DNA of 64,000 nucleotides from Polaromonas sp. JS666 (GCF_000013865.1 NC_007948.1:3534001-3598000); one strand, 5' to 3'. Positions 1 to 9,973 are shown, counted from the first letter of the stretch. The notes: a model not told the origin generated them from the letters alone. Made by a program: numbers and translations.

Positions 1-401
1 CCCTGTTTGCCACGCATTATTTTGAGCTGACCGAATTCCCCGCGCAGCACCATGGCGCCATCAATGTCCATGTCAGCGCCGTGGAATCGGGGGCGAACAT
101 CGTGTTTCTGCACCACATCGAACCCGGTCCGGCCAGCAAAAGCTACGGAATTGCCGTGGCAAAACTCGCCGGCGTGCCCAGCGCGGTGGTCACCCATGCC
201 CGCCACGCGCTGAGTGCGCTGGAAACGCAGCAGACCGAAACCCGCGCCCAGGTGGACCTGTTTGCCGCCCCGCCCGAAGCAGCCGCGCCCGTGCAAACAG
301 CGCTTGACAGGGCATTGGATACGATAGACCCTGACACCCTGAGCCCCCGTGAGGCGCTGGATGCGCTCTACCAGCTGAAAAAGCTGTCGGCGCTGGCTTG
401 A
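1..401 (+). CDS. mutS: DNA mismatch repair protein MutS, C-terminal part (5' end outside window)
   Basis: Only the last 132 codons are present; the reading frame is already open at base 3 and stops with TGA at 399-401. MutS is the ATPase that recognises mismatched bases and recruits MutL. The segment begins inside the ATPase core with ATHYFEL, which holds the switch histidine of MutS, continues with the conserved ASKSYG and VAKLAGVP segments, and ends in the usual variable tail with a short helical LYQLKKL motif. The next gene has an ATG directly abutting this stop. Identification is firm from the conserved C-terminal motifs. Confidence 0.95.
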   Translation, partial: LFATHYFELTEFPAQHHGAINVHVSAVESGANIVFLHHIEPGPASKSYGIAVAKLAGVPSAVVTHARHALSALETQQTETRAQVDLFAAPPEAAAPVQTALDRALDTIDPDTLSPREALDALYQLKKLSALA

Positions 402-434
402 ATGCGAAATAGCAAACCCCATTACCGAACTGCC

Positions 435-1262
435 ATGACTTATTGCACTGCCATCAAACTGAATGCCGGTCTGGTCTTTTTGTCGGATTCCCGCACCAAT
501 GCCGGACTCGACCACATCAGCACCTTCCGCAAGATGATCGTCTACGAAAAGGCCGGCGACCGTTTCATGGTGCTGCTGACCGCCGGCAACCTCTCCATCT
601 CGCAGTCGGTGCGCGAGATTCTCCAGATCGAGCACCTGAAGGACCCGGAAACCGGCGAATCCATCACCATCTGGAACGCCAAGAGCATGTTCGATGCCGC
701 CCGCGTGCTGGGCTCGGCGATACGCCGCGTCTATGACCGCGATGCCGACGCGCTGCGAAAGGCGGATGTCGATTTCAATGTCTCGCTGATCTTCGGCGGC
801 CAGATTCGCGGTGAAGGCATGCGCCTGTTCCAGATGTACTCGGCCGGCAACTTCATTGAAGCGACGGGTGAAACGCCCTACTTCCAGGTGGGCGAATCGA
901 AATACGGCAAGCCCGTGCTCGACCGCGTCATCACCCCCGAGACGCCGCTGGCCGAAGCCGCCAAATGCGCGCTGGTGTCGATGGACTCGACCATGAAATC
1001 CAATCTCTCGGTGGGCATGCCACTGGACCTGGTGGTGTACGAGGTGGACACCTTCCAGAGCGACAAGGTGGTGTGCATCGACAGCAGCAACCCCTATTAC
1101 TCGATGCTGCACAACAATTGGGGCAGACGGTTGCGCGAGGTGTTCGACAGCATTGAAGACCCAGTATGGGACGACGCGCACACCGACATCCCGCTGAAAA
1201 TGCCGGCAAACCGCCACGAACCGCTCAAGAAAATCAGCAGTCCCAGCGAAAAGCTGATTTAA
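435..1262 (+). CDS. Anbu-type proteasome-like peptidase
   Basis: A 275-residue member of the predicted proteasome-type protease family (Anbu, ancestral beta subunit), an Ntn-hydrolase thought to form rings in the cytoplasm. I chose the ATG at 435 over the in-frame ATG at 402 because it yields MTYC: removal of Met exposes Thr1, the Ntn nucleophile. With Thr1 numbering, Asp17 (LSDSR) and Lys32 (FRKM) fall at the positions expected for proteasome-like catalysis. Anbu genes often sit with transglutaminase, alpha-E and ATP-grasp genes; none is here. The neighbours are mutS and a hydrolase, so it is a solitary copy. A weak ribosome binding site leaves some doubt about the start. Confidence 0.85.
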   Translation: MTYCTAIKLNAGLVFLSDSRTNAGLDHISTFRKMIVYEKAGDRFMVLLTAGNLSISQSVREILQIEHLKDPETGESITIWNAKSMFDAARVLGSAIRRVYDRDADALRKADVDFNVSLIFGGQIRGEGMRLFQMYSAGNFIEATGETPYFQVGESKYGKPVLDRVITPETPLAEAAKCALVSMDSTMKSNLSVGMPLDLVVYEVDTFQSDKVVCIDSSNPYYSMLHNNWGRRLREVFDSIEDPVWDDAHTDIPLKMPANRHEPLKKISSPSEKLI

Positions 1263-1266
1263 ATCC

Positions 1267-2136
1267 GTGCCGTCTTCTACCTCCTCGACCTCGTCTACCT
1301 TCCCTGCCAAACCCCTGGTCATCTTCTCGCACGGCAACAGCTTTCCCGCCAGCACCTACAGCGTGCTGTTCAAGAGCCTCAAGGCCCGCGGCTTTCAGGT
1401 CAAGGCGATTGAGAAATTCGGCCATGACCCGCGCTACCCGGTCACCAGCAACTGGCCTCATCTGGTACAACAGCTTGCCGACTTCACCAGCCAGGAGGTC
1501 GAAAAGTCCGGCCAGCCCGCTTTCCTGGTCGGCCACTCGCTGGGTGGCTTTTTAAGCCTGATGTGCGCGACCCAAAACCCGGTGCTGGGCGGCCTGCCGG
1601 TGCGCGGCGTGCTGATGCTGGACTCACCGATCCTGGGAGGCTGGCGCGCTACCGCGCTCAGCGTGGCCAAGCGCGCCCAGCTGGTGGGCTCCATCTCGCC
1701 CGGTGCCATCAGCCGCAGGCGCAAACATCAATGGCTGGGGCGCGACGAAGTGCTGGCGCATTTCCGCAGCAAGAAAGCCTTTGCCCAGTGGGATGAACAG
1801 GTGCTGATTGACTACATCGAGCACGGCACACACGATGCCGACACGGACACCGGCAGCCAGCGCCTGCTGAGCTTTGACCGCGATGTGGAAACCAGCATTT
1901 ACAACACCCTGCCCGACAACCTGGAGCGCCTGCTGAAAGCAAATCCGCTCAAATGCCCGGTGGCGTTCATTGGCGGGCGGCAGTCAGCCGAGATGAAACA
2001 GGTCGGGATGGCCATGACGGAGAAGGTGACGAAGGGGCGGATCATGATGCTGGATGGCAGCCACCTGTTTCCTATGGAGAAGCCGTTGGCGACTGCTGCG
2101 GCCGTCGAGGCGGCTCTGCGGAATTTTCTGGATTAA
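1267..2136 (+). CDS. alpha/beta hydrolase
   Basis: A 289-residue alpha/beta-hydrolase-fold protein starting at GTG 1267, four bases after the peptidase stop, so probably co-transcribed with it. The first strand and oxyanion region are seen as VIFSHGNSF (about residues 18-26), the nucleophile elbow as VGHSLGG with Ser91, and the catalytic His probably lies in DGSHLFPME near the C-terminus. No signal peptide or membrane segment is evident, so it should be cytoplasmic. The substrate cannot be told from sequence; esterase, lipase-like or dehalogenase-type activities are all possible. Confidence 0.85.
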   Translation: MPSSTSSTSSTFPAKPLVIFSHGNSFPASTYSVLFKSLKARGFQVKAIEKFGHDPRYPVTSNWPHLVQQLADFTSQEVEKSGQPAFLVGHSLGGFLSLMCATQNPVLGGLPVRGVLMLDSPILGGWRATALSVAKRAQLVGSISPGAISRRRKHQWLGRDEVLAHFRSKKAFAQWDEQVLIDYIEHGTHDADTDTGSQRLLSFDRDVETSIYNTLPDNLERLLKANPLKCPVAFIGGRQSAEMKQVGMAMTEKVTKGRIMMLDGSHLFPMEKPLATAAAVEAALRNFLD

Positions 2137-2154
2137 TGTCGATGCTTGGCCTTT

Positions 2155-2395
2155 TACTGCGTTCAGGGGCCGGGACTCGCCCCGGCGGGCGACTCACTTT
2201 CTCTTGCTTCGCCAAGAGAAAGTAAGCAAAGAGAAGGCGACCCGCAGTCTGGGTCCCGGCGCTGCGCTTCGGGCAACCTGTGCTGCTCGATTACGGCGGC
2301 GGTCCGCAGAACTCGCCTGCGGCTCAAACAACTGCGGCCCCTTTAGGCCGCCTCCATCTGCGCTGCTCGGCCCAGCCAGGACGGGTGGGGAGCGG
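2155..2395 (+). repeat. dispersed Comamonadaceae repeat, left copy flanking the IS110 element
   Basis: This stretch carries a characteristic sequence: a GGCGACTCACTTTCTCTTG core, CGCCAAGAGAAAGTAAGC, GGCGACCC, then TGCGCTTCGGGCAACC and ACTCGCCTGCGGCTC. The same series occurs, reverse-complemented, at about 3770-3960 on the other side of the transposase. Both strands are open in several frames and tend to be annotated as spurious small proteins. It also contains self-complementary pieces (CTTTCTCTTGCTT with AAGAGAAAG). Confidence 0.8.
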
Positions 2396-2400
2396 GTACC

Positions 2401-2482
2401 AATACCGAATACACAACGAAAAATACCAAGACAAACAAGGACACGCCGCGGCGTGTCCTTGTGGATTTATGTATTCGGTATT
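2401..2482. repeat. nested palindrome: 13-bp inverted repeat enclosing a 28-bp perfect palindrome
   Basis: AATACCGAATACA at 2401-2413 is perfectly complementary to TGTATTCGGTATT at 2470-2482. Centred between them, 2435-2462 is a perfect 28-bp palindrome (core ACACGCCGCGGCGTGT). The transcript would fold into a long GC-tipped hairpin. It lies between the dispersed repeat and the IS110 left end. It could be a terminator for the hydrolase operon or a small palindromic mobile element. Confidence 0.85.
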
Positions 2483-3697
<1,215 letters not shown>

Positions 3698-3769
3698 AAT
3701 TTCATTCAAAATCGTTTGACTTTGAACACAGTTGCTTCTGTCTGCGCCGAGGAGCGCAGGGCCAGGCGA

Positions 3770-3960
3770 ATCAGGGATCGCGATTGTCTGAGCCGCAGGC
3801 GAGTTCGAGCGAGACCCCGACTGGACCGAGCACCACAGGCTGCCCGCAGCGAAGCGAAGGGTCGCAGACAGCAGGGTCGCCTTTTCTTTTGCTTACTTTT
3901 CTTTTGGCGAAGCAAAAGAAAAGTGAGTAGCCGCCGGGCTACCCCCGGCCAGCACCCCTC
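3770..3960 (-). repeat. dispersed Comamonadaceae repeat, right copy (inverted relative to the left copy)
   Basis: Read on the minus strand this gives CTACTCACTTTTCTTTTGC, CGCCAAAAGAAAAGTAAGC, AAGGCGACCC, TCGCTGCGGGCAGCC and CTCGCCTGCGGCTCAGAC, the same order as 2155-2395 with many substitutions. The two copies are therefore diverged family members in opposite orientation around the transposase, not a fresh duplication. Confidence 0.8.
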
Positions 3961-3994
3961 AACAAAACCAACTACCCCAACCCAAAAAGCCGCC

Positions 3995-4828
3995 CTACAA
4001 AATATCCGCAGCAGAAAGCTCTGGCGTCTCCGCAATCCGCGCCGAAATCGCACGGCATGCCTCCAGCAGTGGCGCCACATAAGCCTGCTCGGGGTTGTCC
4101 TTCTGCCGAAAGATCAGCGTGCTGACGCTGATCGCCGCCACCGGCACGCCGCGACTGCCCAGGATGGCCGCGCCGAAACAAAAAATACCGGCTTCGTTTT
4201 CTTCGCTGTCCACCGACCAGCCCCGCTCCCGCGTAACCCGCAGTTGCGCCTGCAGATCCGCCAACTCGGTCACCGTGCTGGGTGTATAGCGCGGCATGGG
4301 TAAATTCTCGAGCAATGGGTTCAGCGTGGCAGCGTCCAGTGCGGCCATGTAGGCCTTGCCGACGGCCGTGGAATGCAGCGACACGCTGGTGCCTATGCGC
4401 GAGGCCATGCGCACCGCGCTCGGACTTTCCAGCTTTTCGATGTACACCATGGTGGTGCCGTTGGGCACCGCCAGGTGGACGGTTTCCCCTGTGATATCGC
4501 GCAGGCGCTTGAGTTCGTCCACCGCCGCCAGCCGGAGTTCTGAACGGCCCCAGCTGCGGCTGGCCAGCTGGATCAGCCGCGGGCCCAACGCAAGGGACGC
4601 GCTGCGCGTGTTCTCGACCAGCAGCCGCTCGGCCAGCAGGGCGGCAACAATTCGATGCACCGTCGGGCGCGGATAACCGCTGGCCCGCATCAGCGCAGCG
4701 ACGTTGAGCGGCTCGGTCGAATCAGCCACCAGCTGCAGCACGTGCATGAACTTCGAAAACGACGCCGTGCCCGCCACTTGGGCCAGGGCAGGCTTGGTTA
4801 CAGCGGAAGGTGGTCGGGAAGCGGGCAT
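3995..4828 (-). CDS. IclR-family transcriptional regulator
   Basis: A 277-residue IclR-type regulator. An N-terminal winged helix-turn-helix spans about residues 25-90 (LNVAALMRASGYPRPTVHR), followed by the effector-binding IclR domain with GETVHLAV, HSTAVGKAYMA and FCFGAAILG. IclR proteins bind short palindromes and respond to small organic acids or aromatics. It is the last gene of a minus-strand series with an SDR dehydrogenase and a cupin dioxygenase, and so probably controls them. A candidate operator lies at 6831-6843 upstream of the cupin gene. Confidence 0.93.
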   Translation of the reverse strand: MPASRPPSAVTKPALAQVAGTASFSKFMHVLQLVADSTEPLNVAALMRASGYPRPTVHRIVAALLAERLLVENTRSASLALGPRLIQLASRSWGRSELRLAAVDELKRLRDITGETVHLAVPNGTTMVYIEKLESPSAVRMASRIGTSVSLHSTAVGKAYMAALDAATLNPLLENLPMPRYTPSTVTELADLQAQLRVTRERGWSVDSEENEAGIFCFGAAILGSRGVPVAAISVSTLIFRQKDNPEQAYVAPLLEACRAISARIAETPELSAADIL

Positions 4829-4899
4829 GGGCAGGGCGATGTGCGGTGAGGGCTGATGAGCAAAAAAGGATTATCCCTGCTGGCCCGGCCCGCAATTCA

Positions 4900-5619
4900 T
4901 CAGGACACCAGGTAGCCCCCGTCGACCGGCAGGATCACGCCGGTCATGAACGCCGCCGCCGGCGTGCACAGGAACATGGCGGCCTGGGCCACATCGGCCG
5001 GCGTGCCCCAGCGGCCCAGCGGCGTGCGCGCCAGGATCGGGCCGGCGCGTGCCGGGTCGTCCTGCAGCGCCTGCGTGAGCGGTGTGGCAATCCAGCCGGG
5101 CGCGATGGCGTTGACACGGATGCCGTCTGCAGCATAGGCAATGGCCAGCGACTTGGTGAGCTGCGCCACTCCGCCCTTGCTGGCCGCATAGCCCGGCACG
5201 AGGCCGCCGCCAAAAAAGCTCAGCATGGAGGCGGTGTTGACGATGCAGCCGCGACTGGCTTTGAGCCGCTCGCGCGTCGCGGTGCAGACCCGCATGGTGC
5301 CGGTCAGGTTCACGGCCAGCACCTGCTCGAACACGTCCAGGTCGTGCTCGGCGCCGCGCTTGATGATGCCTGCGCAGTTGAAGACGATGTCGAGCTGGTC
5401 CATGCCGGCCAGCGCCGCGTCCAGGCTCTGCGCCGACGTCACATCGGCCTGCCGCACGGCGACCGCCGCGTCCAGCGTGCCGTCGCCCGGCCCCAGCCCG
5501 AGAGCCGTGACCTCGGCGCCCAGCGCTGCGAGGTGGTTGGCAATCACGGCGCCTATGCCCTGTGTTGCACCGGCGACCAGCGCCCGCTTGCCTTTGAAGA
5601 GTTCTGCCTGATAAGTCAT
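4900..5619 (-). CDS. SDR-family NAD(P)-dependent oxidoreductase
   Basis: A 239-residue classical short-chain dehydrogenase/reductase, cytoplasmic. The cofactor loop is AGATQGIG (about residues 16-23), the NNAG-type motif is NCAGI, and the catalytic pair is in YAASK; the C-terminal DGGY motif is typical. Arg/Asp residues after strand 2 do not settle the NAD or NADP preference. It lies 71 bases upstream of the IclR regulator on the same strand. The substrate is unknown; a hydroxy or keto intermediate of an aromatic or sugar-acid pathway would fit the cupin dioxygenase nearby. Confidence 0.92.
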   Translation of the reverse strand: MTYQAELFKGKRALVAGATQGIGAVIANHLAALGAEVTALGLGPGDGTLDAAVAVRQADVTSAQSLDAALAGMDQLDIVFNCAGIIKRGAEHDLDVFEQVLAVNLTGTMRVCTATRERLKASRGCIVNTASMLSFFGGGLVPGYAASKGGVAQLTKSLAIAYAADGIRVNAIAPGWIATPLTQALQDDPARAGPILARTPLGRWGTPADVAQAAMFLCTPAAAFMTGVILPVDGGYLVS

Positions 5620-6104
5620 GAGGATTCCTGGGTTGTCGAATAGGTGTAAAAGCGGCCTCGCCAGCGCAGGACAGCCACCGTTACGCTATCAAAATAATAG
5701 CTGCACGCACCCTTCCTGCCTGGACTGCATGCCTTTTTTCTCAAGATTTTGGTAACTACTCAGAGGCTGAGAGTTTTTCGAAGCGACGGCATTTCCTCCC
5801 TCGCCCCTTTGGGGAGAGGGTTGGGGTGAGGGGCTGTGCTCCAGTGTTGTGGCCACTCGCCGGCCCTCACCCCCGCCCTCTCCCAGAGGGAGAGGGAGTG
5901 AAATCGAAAAACTCTCACTCTCTCAGTCCTTCCTGTCTTGAACAGCGATGCTTCCCCCGTTTTACTCCTTCCCGCCTTTGGGGCTTAGGCCCGCGGCTCC
6001 AAGTCCGCCTGCGCGGACTTGGGCGGGGCGAAGCGTCGCAGTGTCTCACTGCAACACGTGAGGCTGGGATGGGGGCCGCGACCGATGCAAAAGACAGCAG
6101 CTTT
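5620..6104. other. gene-free stretch filled with palindromic repeats
   Basis: No supportable gene. It holds a hairpin GCTAT-N7-ATAGC (5685-5701), the fold-back element at 5768-5917, and a third copy of its core beginning about 6116. The rest shows nothing recognisable. Confidence 0.7.
5768..5917. repeat. 150-bp fold-back (MITE-like) element built from CCCTCTCCC-type palindromes
   Basis: TGAGAGTTTTTCGA at 5768-5781 is perfectly complementary to TCGAAAAACTCTCA at 5904-5917. Inside are two facing copies of the widespread sequence CCCTCACCCCxxCCCTCTCCC (minus sense about 5796-5833, plus sense about 5863-5897). A further single copy sits at about 6116-6155. No transposase is encoded. Confidence 0.8.
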
Positions 6105-6284
6105 TTATACGCCGCAGGCCCTCACCCCAACCCTCTCCCAAAGGGCGAGGGAGCAAGAAAAGCGTATCGCAATGGCGCTGCTGACCTGCAGCTGCCGCGC
6201 CACCTCGGCACCAACGCCGCTGGCACCGCCCGTGACCACCGCCACGCTGCCCGCAAAGTCGTACTGCGCTGTTGCGTAAGCCAT
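6105..6284 (-). pseudogene. SDR-family dehydrogenase, truncated 5' remnant fused to a palindromic repeat
   Basis: On the minus strand an ATG at 6284 begins MAYATAQYDFAGSVAVV, then TGGASGVGAEVARQLQ, an unmistakable SDR N-terminus with its glycine-rich cofactor loop. After about 33 codons the frame enters the CCCTCTCCC repeat at 6116-6155 and stops at TAA (6105-6107). The ATG lies two bases after the cupin stop codon, so the intact ancestor was translated in the same operon. All catalytic residues (NNAG, Ser, YxxxK) are missing. A 59-residue peptide could still be made, but it cannot be an enzyme. Confidence 0.85.
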
Positions 6285-6286
6285 GC

Positions 6287-6814
6287 TCAGCGGATGAACT
6301 GCTTGGTGTAGTCAGCGCCCAGCCCGACGCTCTCGAAATGCTTGTTGCACATCTCGATCTTGGTGAACACGTCTTCGTAGCCCATGCCTTTGCCCCAGGG
6401 GTCGGTGTAGTACATGACGCCATTGACCTGGAAGTAGGTGATCATTTCTTCCACGTCTTCAGGCACGTAGAGCGTGTGGGTCTCGCCCGGCGGCTCAAAC
6501 ACATAGCTGCCTTCGGTGGCCTCCCAGTCGTGCTCCAGGTAACGCCAGCGGCCCTTGAGCACAAAGCCGTGCACGGCCTGCGGATGGCGGTGGCGGCTGA
6601 GCACGCCGGACTTGCGCACGCGCAGCAAATTCATCCAGTAGCCCTGGCTGGCATTCAGGCACAGCGGGCGGAACCACACGTTTTCAGCTTGCGGAACCCA
6701 CAGCCGCTCATCGGTCGGAATGGCGTGCTGGACCACGATCTCCGGCAAGGCAGCCGCCGGGTTCGGGAATTGATAGGGCATCAGGGGGGACGGGTCGGTC
6801 GTATCAATGGGCAT
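6287..6814 (-). CDS. cupin, 2,4'-dihydroxyacetophenone dioxygenase-like
   Basis: A 175-residue single-domain cupin resembling the 2,4'-dihydroxyacetophenone dioxygenase family, non-haem iron enzymes that cleave C-C bonds. Metal-binding residues are visible in HRHPQAVHG (residues about 75-83), with a second cupin motif at PPGETHTLYVP. AGGAG about seven bases before the ATG supports the start. It is the first gene of a minus-strand operon with an SDR remnant, an SDR and an IclR regulator. The enzyme family is confident; the true substrate is unknown. Confidence 0.85.
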   Translation of the reverse strand: MPIDTTDPSPLMPYQFPNPAAALPEIVVQHAIPTDERLWVPQAENVWFRPLCLNASQGYWMNLLRVRKSGVLSRHRHPQAVHGFVLKGRWRYLEHDWEATEGSYVFEPPGETHTLYVPEDVEEMITYFQVNGVMYYTDPWGKGMGYEDVFTKIEMCNKHFESVGLGADYTKQFIR

Positions 6815-6830
6815 GCAAGTCTCCTAAATA

Positions 6831-6843
6831 TCCATATTGTGGA
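6831..6843. promoter_or_regulatory. candidate IclR-type operator upstream of the cupin operon
   Basis: TCCA-N5-TGGA, an inverted repeat of the size and kind bound by IclR-family dimers, starts 17 bases upstream of the cupin ATG, in a markedly A/T-rich stretch. Its assignment to the IclR gene at 3995-4828 is inference from context. Confidence 0.4.
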
Positions 6844-6999
6844 CATACTGACTATATAGTGGTCATTTTACCGGCGACATGGCGCATCAATTCAAGGGTT
6901 TACTCTGAATTTTGAAAAGTGCACGGCAGCCAAGAGCGCGGCAGCCGCAAGCGGCGCGGAGATCCCCAATCCCAACCCCAATCCCTGCCCCAAAGAAAA

Positions 7000-7028
7000 A
7001 CGGGCCCTGCCATTGCTGGCGGGCCCGT
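7000..7028 (-). terminator. intrinsic terminator downstream of uppP
   Basis: ACGGGCCC at 7000-7007 pairs with GGGCCCGT at 7021-7028. Read on the minus strand the stem is followed by TTTTTCTTT, giving a classical terminator about 30 bases after the uppP stop. Confidence 0.8.
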
Positions 7029-7058
7029 CAAAAAAACGAGGGGAGCGGTGTGGAATGC

Positions 7059-7892
7059 TCAGGGGGTCCAGGTCACCACACCGCTCCACGCGGTGGCCAG
7101 CACGACCACGCCAAAGGCAATGCGGTACCAGGCAAAAGGTATAAAGCTGTGGCTGGAGATGTAGCGCAACAGCCAGCGAATGCACAGCCACGCGCTGACA
7201 AACGAAAACACCAGCCCCACCATGAACAAGGGCACATCAGCCACGGACAGCAGCGCACGCTCCTTGTACAGGCTGTAGACGCCCGCGCCAATCAGCGTGG
7301 GAATGGCGAGGTAAAAAGAAAAGTCGGTAGCGGCCTTGCGCGACAGCCCCAGCAACATGCCGCCAATGATGGTGGCGCCGCTGCGGCTGGTGCCCGGGAT
7401 CATGGCCAGGCACTGCACCAGGCCGACCTTGAGCGCATCCATCACCGTCATGGCCTCGACTTCATGAATGCGCGCGACGGCCGGATTGCGCTCCTGGCGC
7501 TTTTCCGCCCACAGGATGATGAAGCCGCCAATGACAAAGGTGCTGGCCACCACCACTGGCGTAAACAGATGTGCCTGAATGGCCTTGCCAAACAGCAGGC
7601 CCAACACCACGGCCGGCACAAAAGCCACCAGCACGTTCAGCGCAAATTGCTGCGCCTGCTTTTCAGTCGGAAGCGCCACCAGCGTGTCGCGGATTTTTTG
7701 CCAGTACACCAAAATGACGGCAAAGATGGCGCCGGTCTGTATGGCGATGTCAAACACCTTGGCCTTGTCGTCATCAAAACCCAGCAATGCACCCGCAAGG
7801 ATGAGGTGTCCAGTGGAAGAAATGGGAAGAAACTCGGTTAAACCTTCAACGACCCCCATGATGGCGGCTTTGATCAACAGTGCAATGTCCAC
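7059..7892 (-). CDS. uppP: undecaprenyl-diphosphate phosphatase (UppP/BacA)
   Basis: A 277-residue integral membrane phosphatase that recycles the undecaprenyl-pyrophosphate carrier lipid for peptidoglycan synthesis. The two catalytic signatures are clear: [15 protein letters not shown] (about residues 16-30) and [13 protein letters not shown] (about 165-177). About eight hydrophobic segments run through the sequence, as usual. Length matches the family (about 265-280). It is monocistronic, with its own terminator at 7000-7028. Confidence 0.97.
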   Translation of the reverse strand: MDIALLIKAAIMGVVEGLTEFLPISSTGHLILAGALLGFDDDKAKVFDIAIQTGAIFAVILVYWQKIRDTLVALPTEKQAQQFALNVLVAFVPAVVLGLLFGKAIQAHLFTPVVVASTFVIGGFIILWAEKRQERNPAVARIHEVEAMTVMDALKVGLVQCLAMIPGTSRSGATIIGGMLLGLSRKAATDFSFYLAIPTLIGAGVYSLYKERALLSVADVPLFMVGLVFSFVSAWLCIRWLLRYISSHSFIPFAWYRIAFGVVVLATAWSGVVTWTP

Positions 7893-7986
7893 TCAGGCTC
7901 CTGAAATTTGGGCTTGATTATCGCCCGCCATCCTGAGCGAGGGCTTAAGCTTTCCTGAGGGCCATTGCGGTTAAGCTGAACACATC

Positions 7987-8655
7987 ATGCCCGAGCCCAC
8001 ACCCGCAACATCGCGTAACACGCCACCACAAAATGTCAGCCAGACCACGCCCGCCAGCGTGCTTGAATTCTGGCTGGCCGACGGCCTGGAAGGCGGCACG
8101 GCAGGCGGCTGGCCCACACAGGACCTCGGCAAACGCTGGTTTGGCGGCGGCGCCGCACTGGATGAGGAAATCAGGACGCGCTTTGGCGCGCAGGTTGTGC
8201 AGGCGATAAGTGGCGGGCTGCAGGACTGGGAGCAACAGCCCTTGCACCGGCTGGCCCTGGTGATATTGCTCGACCAGTTCACCCGCAACGTGTTTCGCGC
8301 AAGCGCCCAGGCCTTTGCGGGCGATGCACGCGCCCAGCAACTGGTGCTGGATACGCTGGCCCATCAGACCGACCAGCAACTGCCCTGGGTCGCCCGCGTG
8401 TTCACCTACATGCCGCTGATGCACGCGGAAGACCTGGCCCTGCAGGATGAATGCGTCGCCCGCTTTTCACGGCTGGTGGCAGAGGCGCCCGGCAGGCTGA
8501 AGCAGCGCCTGCAGGGCAACCTCGACTATGCCCGCCAACACCATGCCATCATTGCCCGCTTTGGCCGCTTTCCCTACCGCAACGCGGCTTTGGGGCGCGT
8601 CAACACACCCGAGGAAGAAGACTTCCTGCGCAAGGGCCCACGCTTCGGGCAATAG
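7987..8655 (+). CDS. DUF924 family protein
   Basis: A 222-residue cytoplasmic protein with the DUF924 pattern: VLEFWLADGL near the N-terminus, KRWFGGG, LILLDQFTRNVFR (residues about 93-105), FTYMPLMHAEDLALQD and a C-terminal FPYRNAALGR. The family is helical, TPR-like, and of unknown biochemical function. It stands alone between uppP, transcribed the other way, and a LysR gene. The start at 7987 follows a poor ribosome site but precedes all conserved motifs. Confidence 0.88.
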   Translation: MPEPTPATSRNTPPQNVSQTTPASVLEFWLADGLEGGTAGGWPTQDLGKRWFGGGAALDEEIRTRFGAQVVQAISGGLQDWEQQPLHRLALVILLDQFTRNVFRASAQAFAGDARAQQLVLDTLAHQTDQQLPWVARVFTYMPLMHAEDLALQDECVARFSRLVAEAPGRLKQRLQGNLDYARQHHAIIARFGRFPYRNAALGRVNTPEEEDFLRKGPRFGQ

Positions 8656-8848
8656 CGGCTCCCGGGCTTTTTACAAGCGCCTGTTTTGTTGTGAGCGCTT
8701 GTTGTTGTTTGTTGTTATAGGCATCAAGGCATAAGCGGGCATCAGCGCCTGCATCCCGCAACGGCTTAGCGCTGCGTCCTACAGTTTCTTACATGGTTTC
8801 AGGTTGTACTTGGGAACAGGTGACAGCGAACGCGCAGCGCGCCGAGCA

Positions 8849-9835
8849 TCACTTCGGTTGAGTACTGAGTGAGCGCGCCCCAGGAGTAGCAGCCTTGGTA
8901 GCGGCCTTTGTTTCGGCTTGCACACTCCGGTCTGCGCTCCACTTCTGCTGCATCACGTACGCCAGCAAAAAGTCTGAAAATCCCTGGGCCGCCGGTGACA
9001 GCGGGCGGTCTTTCTTGGTCAGCAGGTAAAACTTCCGTCTGAGCGTGGGCGCCTGCAGCAAACGGGTTTGCAGCCCGTAAAGATTGAGTAGCGACGTGGC
9101 ATACGGCAGGCAGGTCGTCACCCCCAGTCCGGCACTCACCATGCTGAGCGCCGTGGTCATGAAGGTGACTTCCATGCCGGGACTCAGCGTCAGGTTGCCG
9201 GATGCGGCCTGCAGATCCGCGCTTAGCCTCTGCGTGTATTCCCCCTGCAGGGAAATCAGCGGATATCGGGAAATATCTGTCCAGGTCACGCGCTTCAATT
9301 TACCCAGCGGATGATCGGGCGGAAATACCGCGACAAACGGTATTTCAAACAGGCTGTGCGTTGCGATTTCAGGTGACACCTCCCGTTCCGGCCCAATGGC
9401 GAAATCGACTTCGCCACTATGCACTTTGGACTGCACCGCCTCCACCGCACAGTCCGAAAGGCGAATCTGCACCGCCGGGTATTTGCTGTTGAATGCCGCA
9501 ATGGCGTCGGGCATCAGCGTACAGGCCATCAGCTGCGGAGCAGCGACCCGGACAACGCCGCTCTTCAAGGCCTTCAGGTCATGGATCGCGTGGTACGCCT
9601 CGTCAAGGTCCTGCAGGATACGGGTGGCCAGAGGCAAGAACTCGCCGCCGACCTCAGACAGCTGCACTTTGCGCGTGCTGCGGTAAACCACCTGCACGCC
9701 CAGCACGTGCTCCAGCTCCTTGATCAGCCCGCTCAGTGCCGACTGGGTAATGTGAAGCGTGGCGGCTGCCTCGGTAAAGCTCGCGGACTTCGCAACAGCC
9801 ACAAAGGCACGTAATTGACGCAGGGTCACATTCAT
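8849..9835 (-). CDS. LysR-family transcriptional regulator
   Basis: A 328-residue LysR regulator. The N-terminal helix-turn-helix is canonical (LRQLRAFVAVAKSASFTEAA, then LHITQSALSGLIKELE), followed by a periplasmic-binding-like effector domain. It is transcribed divergently from a Bug-type receptor gene (9974), the usual arrangement for a LysR activator of a small-molecule uptake or catabolic gene. The tail after about residue 300 is Ala/Thr-rich and probably disordered. The inducer is unknown. Confidence 0.93.
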   Translation of the reverse strand: MNVTLRQLRAFVAVAKSASFTEAAATLHITQSALSGLIKELEHVLGVQVVYRSTRKVQLSEVGGEFLPLATRILQDLDEAYHAIHDLKALKSGVVRVAAPQLMACTLMPDAIAAFNSKYPAVQIRLSDCAVEAVQSKVHSGEVDFAIGPEREVSPEIATHSLFEIPFVAVFPPDHPLGKLKRVTWTDISRYPLISLQGEYTQRLSADLQAASGNLTLSPGMEVTFMTTALSMVSAGLGVTTCLPYATSLLNLYGLQTRLLQAPTLRRKFYLLTKKDRPLSPAAQGFSDFLLAYVMQQKWSADRSVQAETKAATKAATPGARSLSTQPK

Positions 9836-9973
9836 CGGATTAATCGGATTACGTAATAAGTTGATATGAAAAAGTTGATTGAATAATAAGCCAGATTGTC
9901 TTCTACTCGCATCGCGTACGAAACGCCTCTCTCAATCTCACTCAATATTTCAAACGCCCTGCAGGAGACAACC

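Noticed and set aside
2137..2400. Small protein genes in the dispersed repeat
   Set aside because: All frames on both strands are open because of composition; the sequence is a known type of non-coding repeat.
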